64,000 nucleotides of DNA. Source: Diphasiastrum complanatum. Taxonomy: Eukaryota; Streptophyta; Lycopodiopsida; Lycopodiales; Lycopodiaceae. Position 1 is the stretch's first letter, and every line of letters starts with the position of its first letter. The stretch lies in NCBI GenBank assembly GCA_029204225.1, contig MU832172.1, forward strand, positions 19,592-83,591, read 5' to 3'. The notes under the pieces are model-generated. The model saw only the letters and a list, made by a program, of their open reading frames with translations. It did not search any database and was not told the DNA's origin. Positions 20,095 to 31,168 of this stretch are shown piece after piece. Position numbers and translations under genes: made by a program.

Positions 20095-20880
20095 AATTGA
20101 TCATCCTAGTATATTTCAGTCATGATGGTAGTATAGCAAAGCACAAGGCAAGATTGGTGATCAAAGGGTATGCACAAAGTCAAGGCATTGACTGTGAGGA
20201 GACCTTTGTGCCGGTACATAAGTGGAATACCCTACGTCTACTTGCTGCTTTAGCTTCACATTTTGCATCAAATGGATGTGAAATCTGCTTTTCTAAATGG
20301 TGAGTTAGAAGAAGAGGTGTTCATGGATCAACTGAAGGCTTTGTAACGAAGGGACAGGAAAATAAAGTATGTCGCTTGAAGAAAGCGCTTTATGGTCTTA
20401 AACAGGCAGCACGTGCATGGTATAGCAGGATTGATGCCTACTTCCGTTCAAAGGGGATGGTGAGAACACATTCTGATCCAAATCTATATGTCTTATGCTT
20501 TGATGGTATGGTTGCTTTGATTGCTCTTTTTGTTGATGACTTGATTATTACGGGAAATAATCAAGAGATGATAGATATGATCAAGAAAGATCTCATGGAA
20601 CAACAATTCGAGATGACAGATCTCAGCTTGATGCATTATTGCCTTGGAGTAGAGGTGTGGCAAAAAGGACACAAAGTGGGTTGATCACAGGTGAAGTATA
20701 TCAAAGAGTTGTTGCACAGGTTTCGGTTGCAAGATTGCAAACCAGTGAATACTCCCATTGAACTAGGTAAAAAGCTTTCTAAGCTTGATGAGTCACGGCC
20801 ATTTGATGCTACACTGTATAGGTAGTTAGTAGGGAGCTTGATTTACCTTACCACGACTAGAGACTATTAACAAGTTGTTA
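20095..20880 (+). pseudogene. Copia RT fragment
   Basis: The plus strand shows [58 protein letters not shown] and the catalytic LFVDDLIITG, then FEMTDLSLMHYCLGVEV and GSLIYLTTTR. These are copia RT motifs in order. At least one frameshift (near 20270) and stops near 20684 and 20825 break it, and there is no integrase or RNase H. It is not the Copia-1 or Copia-2 family, judging by wording. Confidence 0.88.
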
Positions 20881-21069
20881 TAAGCATAATTTTTTGTCCT
20901 GGAAACACTATAAAGCTTGGAGAATATCTCTGGATGTCTAGATCAAAGAAAAAGTCAAGAGAGATAATCTTTTGTTTTAGGAGCCATCAAGTCATGCATT
21001 TCTTGCTAAAGACTATAAGAAATTTAAAAAAAAAGATGAATTTCTCTTATAGTGCATGTCACGATGTTG

Positions 21070-21440
21070 ATTTCACAATTTAAACTGATGGAAGCAAAGG
21101 CAAGAAGCATGGTGCATAAAACTATTGTGGCAAGGAATGCCATTAGGACAAATTTTACTACAAACAAAACTTTGATATTAAGAACGGCAAGCTTTAGGAT
21201 AAGGAGATCGACAACTTTGCTAAGAGAATAAGTGTGACGGTATAAACAACACAGTGAACTTTTTCTAGCTTCTTTGGATTAGAAACATGATGGTTAGTTG
21301 ATAGACTTTGCATCCACCCAAACATATGACATCTCATAGAGTGACCATTTTCTACCTTTGAGGATGTGATTCATGAGCAAAGACAAGTACGTTTATGATG
21401 GCAATAAAATTTCCAATTCATAAAATTGTTTCCGTTGTGA
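21070..21440 (+). pseudogene. Decayed copia gag knuckle and protease remnant
   Basis: With stops tolerated, the plus strand reads KKHGA*NYCGKECH near 21100, a damaged zinc knuckle. Near 21295-21355 it reads WLVDRLCIHPNI, then HLIE*PFSTFE, matching the copia protease line WLLDSGASxHM...FSTFE with the catalytic DSG altered to DRL. It is old and inactive. Confidence 0.5.
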
Positions 21441-21454
21441 TTGATACACCACGG

Positions 21455-21600
21455 CTGCCATGAAGGCTTTGGTGTCTGAAGATCACTCGTTCTTGCTTAA
21501 TGTGGAATGCATTAATTCATAGCATGCATTAGTCTTCTGCTGTAGATATTATTTTTGTTAACAATTTATACATTGAATTTGCTTGGGTTAAAGTGCCTAC
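21455..21600. repeat. Dispersed repeat shared with 27022-27165 (inverted)
   Basis: The segment from GCTTTGGTGTCTGAAGATCACTCG to TTTGCTTGGGTTAAAGTGCC reappears on the opposite strand at 27022-27165 with a few changes. It ends about 310 bases before the TPD1-like ATG, so it forms the distal upstream region of that gene. Probably a piece of an unidentified retroelement. Confidence 0.7.
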
Positions 21601-21906
21601 CACGTGGCTTAGATCAACCTTGTGATAAGCTGAAGAAGATGACGTATGGCGCATATGGCGATGCTTTTAGAGTGGCATTCATTATTAAACATTATCTAAT
21701 TGGCGTGGCCTTCCCTCACTCTTTTCTTTTTAAGCAGCAGCAGCTGAAGCCGCCTTCGTTCTTTGGCCTTTACACTCAGTCCTTCCTGATAGTTGACAAC
21801 GCTCGTGAGCTTGTTCTTACATACTCTAATCCTCTCTTTGCATGATAGTAGAGTTGCATCTGTGCTGTCACAGTCGATCACCGAATCCATCGATCTTGCT
21901 TATAAC

Positions 21907-22888
21907 ATGCGGAACTCGGGTATGCATTTAGCAGCGTGTGCTGCTGTTCCCGTCATCTTTCTGTGCTTGTCTAATACTGCCTCTCCAGCCGTTGATACTA
22001 TGCCTGGTATGCCCTTTTCGCTATTTATATATTAAAATCTACGTGGTCATGCTTGTTGTTGGTATTTGTTTCACGATTCCTCTGAGCTGTTCATATGGAA
22101 ATTTTTTAAGTTGTGTATTGTTTCCGACTTTGAATTTAGCTTCGGCGTGATATACAGATTTTGCTGTTGTAATAGTTGGAGCTCATTAACATGCCTGCTG
22201 TGCAGTTGGACATGGGAATAATTTTTGTGTCTGCTTTCATTGATAATGCCAACGTGACGTAGTTGATAAATTTGTTGCTGTCATCATCATATTGGTACCC
22301 CTATCTGTCATTTCCGAACAGGGTTTTGCAGGTATGAATAGGCAAGCTCCGATAGGAAACATCTTCAACTCAACTTCTGACGACGCGATACACAGCAAAG
22401 ATGCAAGTCACTCGGCGCGTCACACATCAGGGAACCGCCTTATTCGATCCAAACCTCACATAAATTCAACAGTCGCAAAGCATATCACGTGGGTGCTTGA
22501 TATTCCCGATATAGTGATATATTTTGAGAGTGAGCTCTAATCCATGCGTTTGAGTATAAGCTCCTCTTTACTGCAACCTACAGGTCACTACGTATGTTGG
22601 GGAAAAGATATTAGAATCTCTCAGCACTATTTAGGCTTTAGTGCAGATGGGATCCCTGAATTTGCACTGGAGATAGTGAATACTTGCCGCTCAAAGAAGA
22701 CTATGCGGCCGTATAATGTTCATGTTTATTGCGGCCAATTCGCATCATACAAGCTGGTGGATCCCAAAATTTTCCGTCGCTGCAGTACCGACGATTGCCT
22801 CGTCTTAGATGGTAAACCTCTTCGACGATTTCGAATTATTCGTATTGTTTATGCAAACGAGTACATGTATAGTATACGGCTTATCTAA
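21907..22888 (+). CDS. TPD1-like secreted small protein, three exons
   Basis: Joined exons 21907-22006, 22332-22529 and 22584-22888 give 200 residues; introns are 325 and 54 bases, GT-AG, both in phase 1. Residues 1-26 form a signal peptide (MRNSGMHLAACAAVPVIFL). The third exon holds the TAPETUM DETERMINANT 1 domain: VCWGKDIRISQ, DGIPEFALEIVNTC, YCGQFASYKLVDPKIF, DDCLVLDGKPL and a final YANEYMYSIRL. In Arabidopsis, TPD1 is an apoplastic ligand of the EMS1/EXS receptor kinase that sets tapetum fate; land plants have several relatives. The middle exon (residues 34-99) is Ser/His/Asn-rich linker. The loop after NTC lacks the extra Cys I recall in TPD1. The 54-base second intron is short for plants and is the weakest point; another donor would alter only the linker. 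The start at 21907 is chosen because upstream in-frame ATGs would bury the signal peptide. Confidence 0.82.
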
Positions 22889-23320
22889 ACGTGAAGCCGT
22901 AACTGGAGGAATGGTAAATCTAGCTAGCAACATCCTAAGCTCGTTTGCATAGAATTACCTCATCTGAGTTTCAGAGTTGCGTAATCCGTATATGTGTGTA
23001 CATATCTGAAAAGTTGGGACCGACTGCTTTTGCGGGGCGCTTTCATATATATATGTATATACCTGAAAAGATCTTATATATATGGTCGCATGCGCAAGGC
23101 TTTAGATAGCTGAATGGAATCGATTTTCTGCATATGTATGATTTATAAAAGGACATACTCATACTATTCCTTAGAATATAAGTTTAAAGTCACTTTCTAA
23201 AATTATAAGGGTATGTGTGAACAAAAACTCATGGCTTTATTGCAGGAACATGGCTTTATCCCATAAATCCAGCAGCCTTTGATACTCATGTTTTTCATTC
23301 AAGAAATTTGTGTCAATGCC
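22889..23320. other. 3' flank of the TPD1-like gene
   Basis: Presumed untranslated region and spacer. It contains short TATATATA runs near 23048 and 23078. No further exon, gene or repeat boundary was found before the chimeric block begins near 23320. Confidence 0.4.
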
Positions 23321-24575
23321 TTTGTTTTTCAGCAATACTGGGCTAAATAGACATGGCTCTCAATTTTGGCCCACAATCCATTCCCCATCCCTTTATCTTC
23401 CTAATGTTTTATGTCATTGTTGCAGATTTTTTCTTGACTAGTATTTGTTTCTCCTCAACTTGCAAGTTCTAGACATTTTTGACCTCAATTTCTTGCTTTG
23501 AACTCTCTGAAATTAGATGTTGTAAATGCCTAGGTGACTCACGATTTTTCTCTGATTTCCAAGAACGTCTTTGCAACATACCTTGGTATTATATATTCAT
23601 ATAAAAAGTGAGTTTCTTTAGTGGGAACCGAAATTGGGATTTCAAATCAACCATAAAAAATCTTTAAGGCTAGTTCACATTTGATTCACACTGATAGTCT
23701 ATTTGTGCATGGACTGGATATTTTCATCTGCGAAAATGTATTTTTTCATAGAAAGAGCAAACATATAGAAATTGTGAACCGTTTCAGATTATAAAGAAAA
23801 TTGGTTCTTTAGTTGACGAACTATGTCTTCAAAACAAGACTATAGCTCACCATGTGTTTCATGTAAGCCGCCTAAAAGTAAGTTTACATGAAGGTGACAT
23901 AGTTGGTTCAGAGGAAGATCTTACCCATTTGGATGTCTTATTGCTTAGTGTTCCTTTGGAACCTAAAAAAGTACTCAGAACCAGAGATAAACAATTGAAA
24001 AATTGTTCTCTCTGAGTGCTTGATCAGGTGGAAGGGATGGACTAAGGATGATGATTGGTGGGAGCCGATCAAAAGCATAAAGAAGAATTTCCCTAGGTTT
24101 CACTTCTAGAGATAGAAGTGGTTCAAGGGGGAAGAATGTTATGTCCATGTCTTGTACAGGAGCATCAGAATAATTCATGACGTGGATAGCCGGTCACTCA
24201 AGTTGTATGTGGTTGTTAGTTATGCTACGTCATTTCGGACGTGGTCATATCAAGTAATCAATAATCATATGAGGGCCCAGACCTATAATTGGACATAGGA
24301 TCACATGCATGGTGAATGACTGCCTTAATGCAAGAATAGGAGGTCAATATCTCAATACAGGTTACATGGGGATCCTAAGGAATATTCTCTCTCTCTTGGA
24401 GAAATATATACTATGAAAACTTGCCCATAAACCCCATTGTGAATTCAGTTTCTTGAATCAGTTTCCCCTCTCCTCTCTTGTGTTCTTCACTATGGCTTAG
24501 GCTATTGACTAGCCTGTCCATATTGGTTGGGTGGTTCATGCTCCACAGGTGTCCTTTTGGTTTGCATGTGATAGG
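23320..24575 (+). repeat. Chimeric block A: copia remnant joined to chromovirus 3' end
   Basis: The first part (to about 23800) is a decayed copia RNase H region, ending with the line for FHRKSKHIEIVNRF. Near 23800 it switches to a gypsy integrase tail: IGSLVDELCLQNKTIAHHVF, HVSRLKVSLHEGDIV. A chromodomain follows at 24009-24095 (LSECLIRWKGWTKDDDWWEP, IKSIKKNFPRF). A purine tract (24122-24136) leads to an LTR starting TGTTATGTCC at 24137, which is cut at 24575 by a Copia-2-family LTR. The same copia/gypsy join recurs at 55550-56375, and the copia half recurs inverted at 27330-27960. Confidence 0.8.
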
Positions 24576-25395
24576 TGTGAGAAATTGGCAAAAATCTAGC
24601 TTGGTATTTTTTATGATAGAAGTTTGTAAGTGAATCTCACATGTGTGGAGGATGTTCCCACATGTGGAGAATTGTAAAGTAGATCAAAATGTTTGATATA
24701 GGGGTCTCATAGAATTTCATAGTCAAGCATTTAGGTGTAGGATGTTGATAGGGTCAAATTTGGCATAGATGGCAAATTATCCATTTACACTTGTAATGCC
24801 AATATTGAGCCAAAATAGAGCCAAACTTGTGCCAATTAGAGTGTAGACAAGTGTCATGCTTTTGTTTGATGAAGCTTAAGAGGTCCAATAGGATTTAGAG
24901 GTGGAACCTTGAGAGGTCCAATAGAAAATTTAGGTGTGCTTGAATATAGTCCAATAGAATTTAGAGGTGCATGGATCAATGGTCCAATAGGATTAAGAGG
25001 TGGCAAAATGTGATCCAATCATAGTTAAGCATAGTGGTAGCTCATGAATCTATTAGTATCATTGTACTCCTCCTTTTGGATCTAATTGATTTTGAGATTG
25101 AGTGGATTTTGAGTGTCATTGAATTTCTAGCTTTCTCTCTCTACTCGAGAGCTCATGATGGTTTTTCTCTCTCTACCCGAGGAGAGCAGCTTGTTTTTAC
25201 TTAGAATACTTTTGGAACACTTCCCACACGTGTGAGTGAGAGTTGGAAGTGATTGAATGCATGTAGTAGTGTGTTTTTGCCATAGAATCAAAGATAGGTC
25301 TTGAATCTCAATCTAGTCTTGATCTTGGTGCATCTACACACCTTAGGAGATCACAAGTACATGCAGTGGACAATCCACACGTCCGAAATTCAACA
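24576..25395 (+). repeat. Copia-2-family LTR, diverged copy
   Basis: It starts TGTGAGAAATTGG and ends GAAATTCAACA, with the same ordered motifs as the Copia-2 LTR (GATATAGGGGTCT, GGTCCAATAGGA repeats, CTCTCTCTAC blocks, CACACGTGTG). It has an about 80-base longer left part. It is inserted into the chromovirus LTR of block A. Confidence 0.9.
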
Positions 25396-26032
25396 TGGTA
25401 TCAGAGCCTACCTAAGGTTACCATGCATTTTGATCCATTTGAGTGAAAACTATTCATCAATCTTGAGCTAGAAATTGTCAAGGCCCATTTTCCTAGCTAT
25501 CTTGTTCAATTTTGGATCAAAAGAGATCAAAAGGACATTGATTGGGTCTGACCTGGTACTGTAGACACGTGTGAGGAACATCCAATTTCAGTTTGGGAGT
25601 TCTCTTTCATGTTTGATCCAAAAATCTTGCTAGATAGCTTGTTTTGAAGCTATTTTTGTCTAGTTTTTGATGCAATCAGTTTCATTCCATTTGGTTGAGC
25701 CAATCAAAAGTTATAAGCTTTTGAAGAGGGTTAGGTAGGGCACCTAGACCTGGGTGGACACATTTGGTTTGGTCAAAAGATTGCTTGTTTGATCCAAAAT
25801 CACAGTTGAATGCTTACCAATCTTATCTATATGTGATCTAGGCACTGTTTTAAGATCTTAGCCATTTTGTTTCATGCAATATCATTGTATTTTAGTCAAA
25901 TTTGGTTTCTTAGTGTATTTCACACGTGCTAAGAGTGTTTGATCCTAACTTTGCCCATACTCCATCATTTGATGTGAAGTAGATCTAGTTTTGGAGAGAT
26001 TGAGATAGCTAGTGAGAATCATCTCACAGTTC
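25396..26032 (+). other. Primer site and truncated leader of the Copia-2-family copy
   Basis: TGGTATCAGAGC at 25396-25407, followed by the leader also seen at 8011-8690. The copy stops at CTCACAG before gag, and a Gypsy-B LTR fragment begins. There is no partial LTR between primer site and leader here, so that feature is specific to Copia-2. Confidence 0.88.
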
Positions 26033-26675
26033 TGTTAGGCCTAAGTTATCACAAGAATTAAAGTAATGACTTAGTTATAATATGAGGATTGTCCTGACAA
26101 GATGGTCCAACTTGGTTGATCGATTGTTGTTTCCTGGACTATATTCTAAATATCCAAATAGGAACAACATCAAGAAAATGTCGAGCCATCCTTGTGTTCA
26201 TAGCATCCAAACAACGTCGACAAGATCAGAAGATGTCGCAAATAGATCCACTGACTTCAATACGACAAAATCAAGCAACTATAACTCGGCTATCATGACA
26301 TGAATTGAAGATATTTCTCATGATCGTAATATGTCAAAATCAAGTAGCTACAACTTGGATATCTTGACAAGAATCGAAGATATTTCTCATGACCAATCAA
26401 CTGAACATCGCTATTATAGAACCCAGAACTAACCATCACAACAATATGTAGATACAAGGAAATAATACTGCTCAATTGCATTCTATATTCCAGTGCAAAA
26501 CACCTAGAGTTATAGATTGACTAGAAAACATAGTCAACATTGCCAAACACCTAAAATTACAGACTGAACAACAAACAGAGTCAACATTGTCACTGGTGAG
26601 AGGTCTTAGGCAAGAAAATTCATCTTGCTGCCTGTAGTACAATATAGAATCTGGATTACTGAACATTTAAAATGT
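26033..26675 (-). repeat. Gypsy-B LTR fragment (3' portion)
   Basis: On the minus strand it ends AGGCCTAACA, the exact terminus of the Gypsy-B LTR at 43511. It matches that LTR and the one at 62120-62311 over several hundred bases, including repeated ATATCTTCAATTCATGTCATG-like lines. The 5' two-fifths of the LTR is missing. Confidence 0.8.
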
Positions 26676-26679
26676 TGCG

Positions 26680-27020
26680 TTCGCCTACTAAGTCACCAGT
26701 AGTGCACACACCGAGAAAATTGAACAGACTGATCATCCAATTTCTCCGACAAGGAGCACTTGCATGATTTTTGACTGCTATAATGCAAGAATAGGAGATC
26801 AATAGCTTAATATAGGTTGCATGGGGATCTTAAGGGGGATATTCTCTCCTCTTGGAGAAAATACATACCATGGAAACTCGCCCATCTCCCTATTGGAATT
26901 TCAGATTCTTGAGCCAGTTTCCTCTCCTCTCTTAAATTCATTCACTGTGGCTTGGGGGTGAAGTGGTTAGGGTATTGAATATCTTCTTCATGTTGGTTGG
27001 GTGGTTTATGTACTTTAACC
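26680..27020 (+). repeat. Chromovirus LTR fragment, second type
   Basis: It matches 56955-57300 closely (CCTACTAAGTC, CCAGTAGTGCAC, AATAGGAGATCAATAGCTTAA, GGTTGGGTGGTTTATG) and, over its right half, the LTR parts at 24330-24575 and 56560-56835. A solo or truncated LTR. Confidence 0.65.
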
Positions 27021-27021
27021 C

Positions 27022-27165
27022 AAGCAAATTGGTAGTGTATAAATTGTTAACAAAAATAATATTTATAGTAGAAGATTAATGCATGCTATAAATTCATGCA
27101 TTCCAAACTAAGCAAGAACGAGTAATCTTCAGACACCAAAGCAAAAAGAACGCATAGCATTTCTC
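27022..27165. repeat. Inverted copy of the repeat at 21455-21600
   Basis: Reverse complement of the sequence upstream of the TPD1-like gene, joined directly to the chromovirus LTR fragment on its left. Start and end coincide within a few bases with the plus-strand copy. Confidence 0.7.
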
Positions 27166-27329
27166 ATCCATGTTTTGTACCTAAAGTGGATTCATTTTAT
27201 GGCTTGAATTGAGACTTGGTGCTCAGCAGTACAGTGTGGCTGACATCATGCAACTGACAAATGTCACCAGTCAAGTTGTTGAGCACCAAGAATCCCTTCC
27301 TCACTTCTAGCCATTTTCTATTTTGATTT

Positions 27330-27960
27330 CTTTGACTCCTAATCCATCTTTAAGGTAGTTAGATCTATGTCTTGGCAATGCTTTGGTCATTGCATCTGCT
27401 ATCATTTCATCAGTAGAGCAATAGCTCAAAATCATTCTGTTACTCTATACCAAATCTTTAACAAAATGGTATTGAATATCTATATATTTACTCTTTCTAT
27501 GAAAAACTCCAATTTTTGCAGATGAAAATACCCATTCCATGCACGAATAGACTATCTGTGCGAATCAAATGTGAACTAGCCTTAAAGATCTTTTATGGTT
27601 TATTTGAAATCCCAATTTTGGTTTCCCACTAAAGAAACTTTCTTTTTATATGAATTATAATACCCATGTATGTTGGAAAGACATTCTTGGAAATCAGAGA
27701 AAAATCATAAGTCACGTAGGCATTTACAACATCTAATTTCAGAGAGTTCAAAGCAAGAAATTGAGGTAAAAAATGTCTAGAACTTGCAAGTTGAGGAGAA
27801 ACAAATACTAGTCAAGACAAAATCTGCAACAATGGCATAAAACATTAAGAAGGTAAAGGGATGAGGAATGGATTGTGGGCCAAAATTGAGAGCCACGTCT
27901 ATTTAGCCCACTATCACTAACAAACATACCACTGATGTTGATGAGTTGTTTACTTGTTCT
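27330..27960 (-). pseudogene. Copia RNase H end and upstream remnant (block C)
   Basis: The minus strand reads KYIDIQYHFVKDL, then ILSYCSTDEMIADAMTKALP with one stop. This is the standard copia RNase H C-terminus. The sequence from 27500 to 27960 is the inverted equivalent of 23320-23780 and of 55550-56010, but here the RNase H end is still copia, not gypsy. It shows what the chimeric blocks looked like before the switch. Confidence 0.8.
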
Positions 27961-28682
27961 ACATTTGTTTGTCTGGAACATGCTCCCTAATCGATTGTTG
28001 CTTGGTGTTACTCTTGATTGCCTGCTTCAACTCACCAAAAATTGTCTTATACCAGTTGTAAGGTTCTAGCGGGCCAAATCCTAATTTGTAGTTGGAGTCT
28101 ATAATGAGGTGCAGGATTTGTGAAGAAATGTGTTCCTTCTTGAGGTTTCCAACCATCAGAGGGAGTTGTTCAGAAGCTGGGCTGCGACGTGGATGATGGG
28201 ATCTCAGATGGATTCTAGGAGATACCCGTCATGAGTCTAAAAAAACTCAATGGTTGTGTCTATGAACGGCGTGATCACGTTCTTTGTGTGCTTGTGGTTT
28301 GGCGATGGCTCAGTGCCAGATGTGATACCTATGGCTGCAAGGGCAGCTTCAGTAACACGCTTGTGTGTGGCAGTCTGGAAAGTGATGTAAAACTTAGAAT
28401 TGGAATTGGTCCAAGTGCTAAAGGTAAAACAGTATGTGCAAAAAATGAGCCAAAAAGTAGTTTTCCAAGTCATTTTCCATAAAGATCTGATTCTTGAAAA
28501 TACTTTCCTTCAATTTTTCCTGACCTAATGACATTTCTGACCAGACAACTAAATAATTAATTAGTTTTAAGACAACTTTAGTAGTGAATCTACAATTGCA
28601 CACATACGATAGTATCAAGGCTAAGGAGTTGTTTGATCAGAGTTACGATCACTGGCACATCTAACAAGTCGAGGCTTACCAA
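27961..28682. other. Unassigned stretch
   Basis: Open frames of 65-83 codons occur on both strands (27959-28156, 28231-28482, 28237-28473), but none resembles a known family and they overlap in opposite senses. No repeat or RNA gene was recognised. Confidence 0.3.
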
Positions 28683-29400
28683 CTGTTAGAAATAGAAGAA
28701 CTTAGCAAGCACAAAGAGCAGGAAAAACTTGAAGACTCAAACTCTCTCTGTTATCTCCTGAAAAACTCGACAATTGTATTGAAGCGTATGTGAAGTATAT
28801 AGGGAGCTAGTGCGAAAGTGCACAACTCTTTAGCAACCGATATGTCGCTTCTTATTTAATTTGATTAATTAATTCTATCCAATAGGAAAATTACAAGTGT
28901 TCAATTCCTAGGTGGCATCCTTGTCATCCATGCAACTTTACTCCAATGAGAAGCAAACACGTGGAAGATTGCAACGTTTGCATGGAGCACAATAAATGAA
29001 TCTTCTGGAGTGTAGTCCTTTTAGGGCTAGCCTTCTTATTAAGGTTCGTGTCGTTTCATAATTGCCCTTCGGGTTATAGTCCTTCCTTTAGTTTCATTTA
29101 TTAAGGCATCTTTACCTTCGATATATCGTTGAATAACTTGTCATTGTCACGACCATTAGATAATTCTTCATTAGAGAAAGTTAGAGCATGAAGAGGGTCT
29201 TTGAAAAAGATGTTTTCTTTTTTTCTCTTATTTTCGTTGCCATGTGGACCAATTGAAACCTTGAAATTGGAGTTCCACGTAACGTAGAATTTCCAAATAT
29301 AAATATAATAAAAACTTTGAGAATATATTGTTGTTTCGTCGGGCAACATGTGGAAATGCTATTGGTTGATGAGGCCTGCCCTTCCAGCTCATCACTGCCC
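28683..29400 (-). repeat. Possible copia LTR, minus strand, right end undefined
   Basis: On the minus strand the sequence runs to TTCTATTTCTAACA at 28684 and is followed by TTGGTAAGCCTCG, which looks like a decayed TTGGTATCAGAGC primer site. A CTCTCTG/TTTTCAGGAG stretch lies just inside. No matching second LTR or clear left end (TGTTAG) was found, so the call is tentative. Confidence 0.3.
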
Positions 29401-29635
29401 GAAGAGACCCAAAAATATTGAAAATGAATATGACAGGTGGTTGAGATGAGAAAATCGATGTACCATTAATGTACCAAATAATGGTTAACAGGGCTAACCA
29501 AAGTTAATTCCTGGCGCCAAATAGATTAGTATTTCGAATTTACACCAACACATTTTCTCATATTCATGGCTTTTCGTCTATGCAAATTTTCAGATTTATA
29601 GTTCATTGTTTTAGACTTTTGCATGCACATTACGA

Positions 29636-30975
29636 ATGGCGCCATCAAGGAAGTCGTGCTCCTCAATTGACTCTCTGCTTCTATTCAATGAGACATCTGA
29701 TAATGGATTATGGGTGCCAAGAAAATATTCAAAAAACTCTTGGGTTTTGATGCATCCATCATCAAAAGGAGCATTTCCTAAAAGCAAAAGGTCAAAACTA
29801 TCATTTTGATCTTATTGAAAAGCTAGAAATTTGGATTTCAAAACATCATTAGGAGGAAACTCTATTTCTAAAATTCTAGTCCAACATGTATATATGCATT
29901 TGGAGATAAGTGCAAGGATTCAACCGTCAGGATCACAAAAAAAACAACTGTGAGTATTGATATTTTTTATACTTTGATATTTGTTATTTGATAGTAAACT
30001 TGCCAATCTGATCATTTTTCTCTTGCAGATTTATATCCATCCAACATAAATGAATGCGAGCCGAGTGGATCTTTATCAGGTGTGTTAGATTTTATTCACA
30101 CTGATATTGGACAGCTGCAATATCGAGGTAGAACTGCAAAAGATCTAGCTGATAGTGGGACCTTTTTTTATAAATCAATGTACATTCCTGATACAAAAGA
30201 AAATTTTGAACAAATAGTACCAATTCCATTACCTAGTTTTGAAAGTGATGAATGGATTGCACCAAATGCTACAATTTCAGAATCATTTTGTTGCAAGATA
30301 TATAATGATGTAAATGAGCACGAGATAAAAAATAGTCAGATTGAGTTGGTTTATTTCCTTGAATATTTTTGTTGATTTCTTTTCAAGTGTCAATGTACAC
30401 AAAAGTCCAACGATGTTTGTATGCAAAAATTTATCAGATAGTTTATTATCTGAACTTATGGATGAAGGTTGGGACGAACAATCAGATGGAGAAGTAGAAT
30501 GCAGAATTAAAATGTCTTCCATGTGCTTCCGTTATCAAATTGAAAAACAAATGTTGAGCTTATGCTTCCATTATCAAAGACGAAAAAAAAATAAAGGTAA
30601 ATGGGTGCCACTCGATCAAGACTTGGAAGCCAGTGGACATTCAAAATGAAAAAATATTGATATTATATACAATGATGTCGTTTTGACATGGATTGAGGTG
30701 GAAGAAGATTGGAGTCTAAACTACATCAGGTGGGAACTATTGCTCCTACAAGGTGATGTACTTTCAGACTTCAGATTCATTTTCAATGATAAACTCGTAA
30801 GTAACTATAAACACTCGATCTTTTATGAATAGTTTCAATTAAAACTTTCTAATTCAAACTCTGTACTAATTCTAACTAACTTTGTATTAGTTTTATGTAG
30901 GTACGTAAAAGACATGAGATCGAGATCAAATGCAGAGATATTGGCGAAACAATCCAACTTATGAAAGAACATTGA
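29636..30975 (+). pseudogene. Spliced unknown gene U1 (decayed)
   Basis: A first coding piece begins at 29636 (MAPSRKSCSSIDSLLLFNET) and runs about 57 codons before stops. After a good acceptor (TTTTCTCTTGCAG, 30028) comes a long open piece, with DFIHTDIGQLQYRGRTAKDL and FESDEWIAPNATISESF, then a frame change near 30345. A cysteine-rich, then basic part follows (CFRYQIEKQM, YQRRKKNKGKWVPLDQ). Near 30690-30796 is TWIEVEEDWSLNYIRWELLL; a GTAAGT donor (30797) and TTTTATGTAG acceptor (30900) join it in frame to VRKRHEIEIKCRDIGE and a stop at 30973. The introns show it was a real gene. No family is recognised. It faces the H3-like gene tail to tail. Confidence 0.5.
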
Positions 30976-31168
30976 GATTCACTATCAGCAAATACATGCC
31001 AATGTCTTTTTATCATTATAGAAAAATTGCATTCCATTATTAGACTATGGACACAAGCTGATTGTAAGAATCTATTGTGATATCAATAAAAAAAACCCAT
31101 AAATGGGTTGTTTACATGTAAAATGATTGTATCTTTTTTTTTATGTATCTCTATCTATAAATAGATCT

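Noticed and set aside
28231-28482. 83-codon plus-strand frame with several Cys, considered as an exon
   Set aside because: An equally long frame runs on the opposite strand over the same bases and neither resembles a known protein. Evidence insufficient.
31090-31115. Short perfect palindrome AACCCAT-AA-ATGGGTT between U1 and U2, considered as terminator or element end
   Set aside because: Only 7-base arms and no partner elsewhere; in plant DNA this is weak evidence of function.
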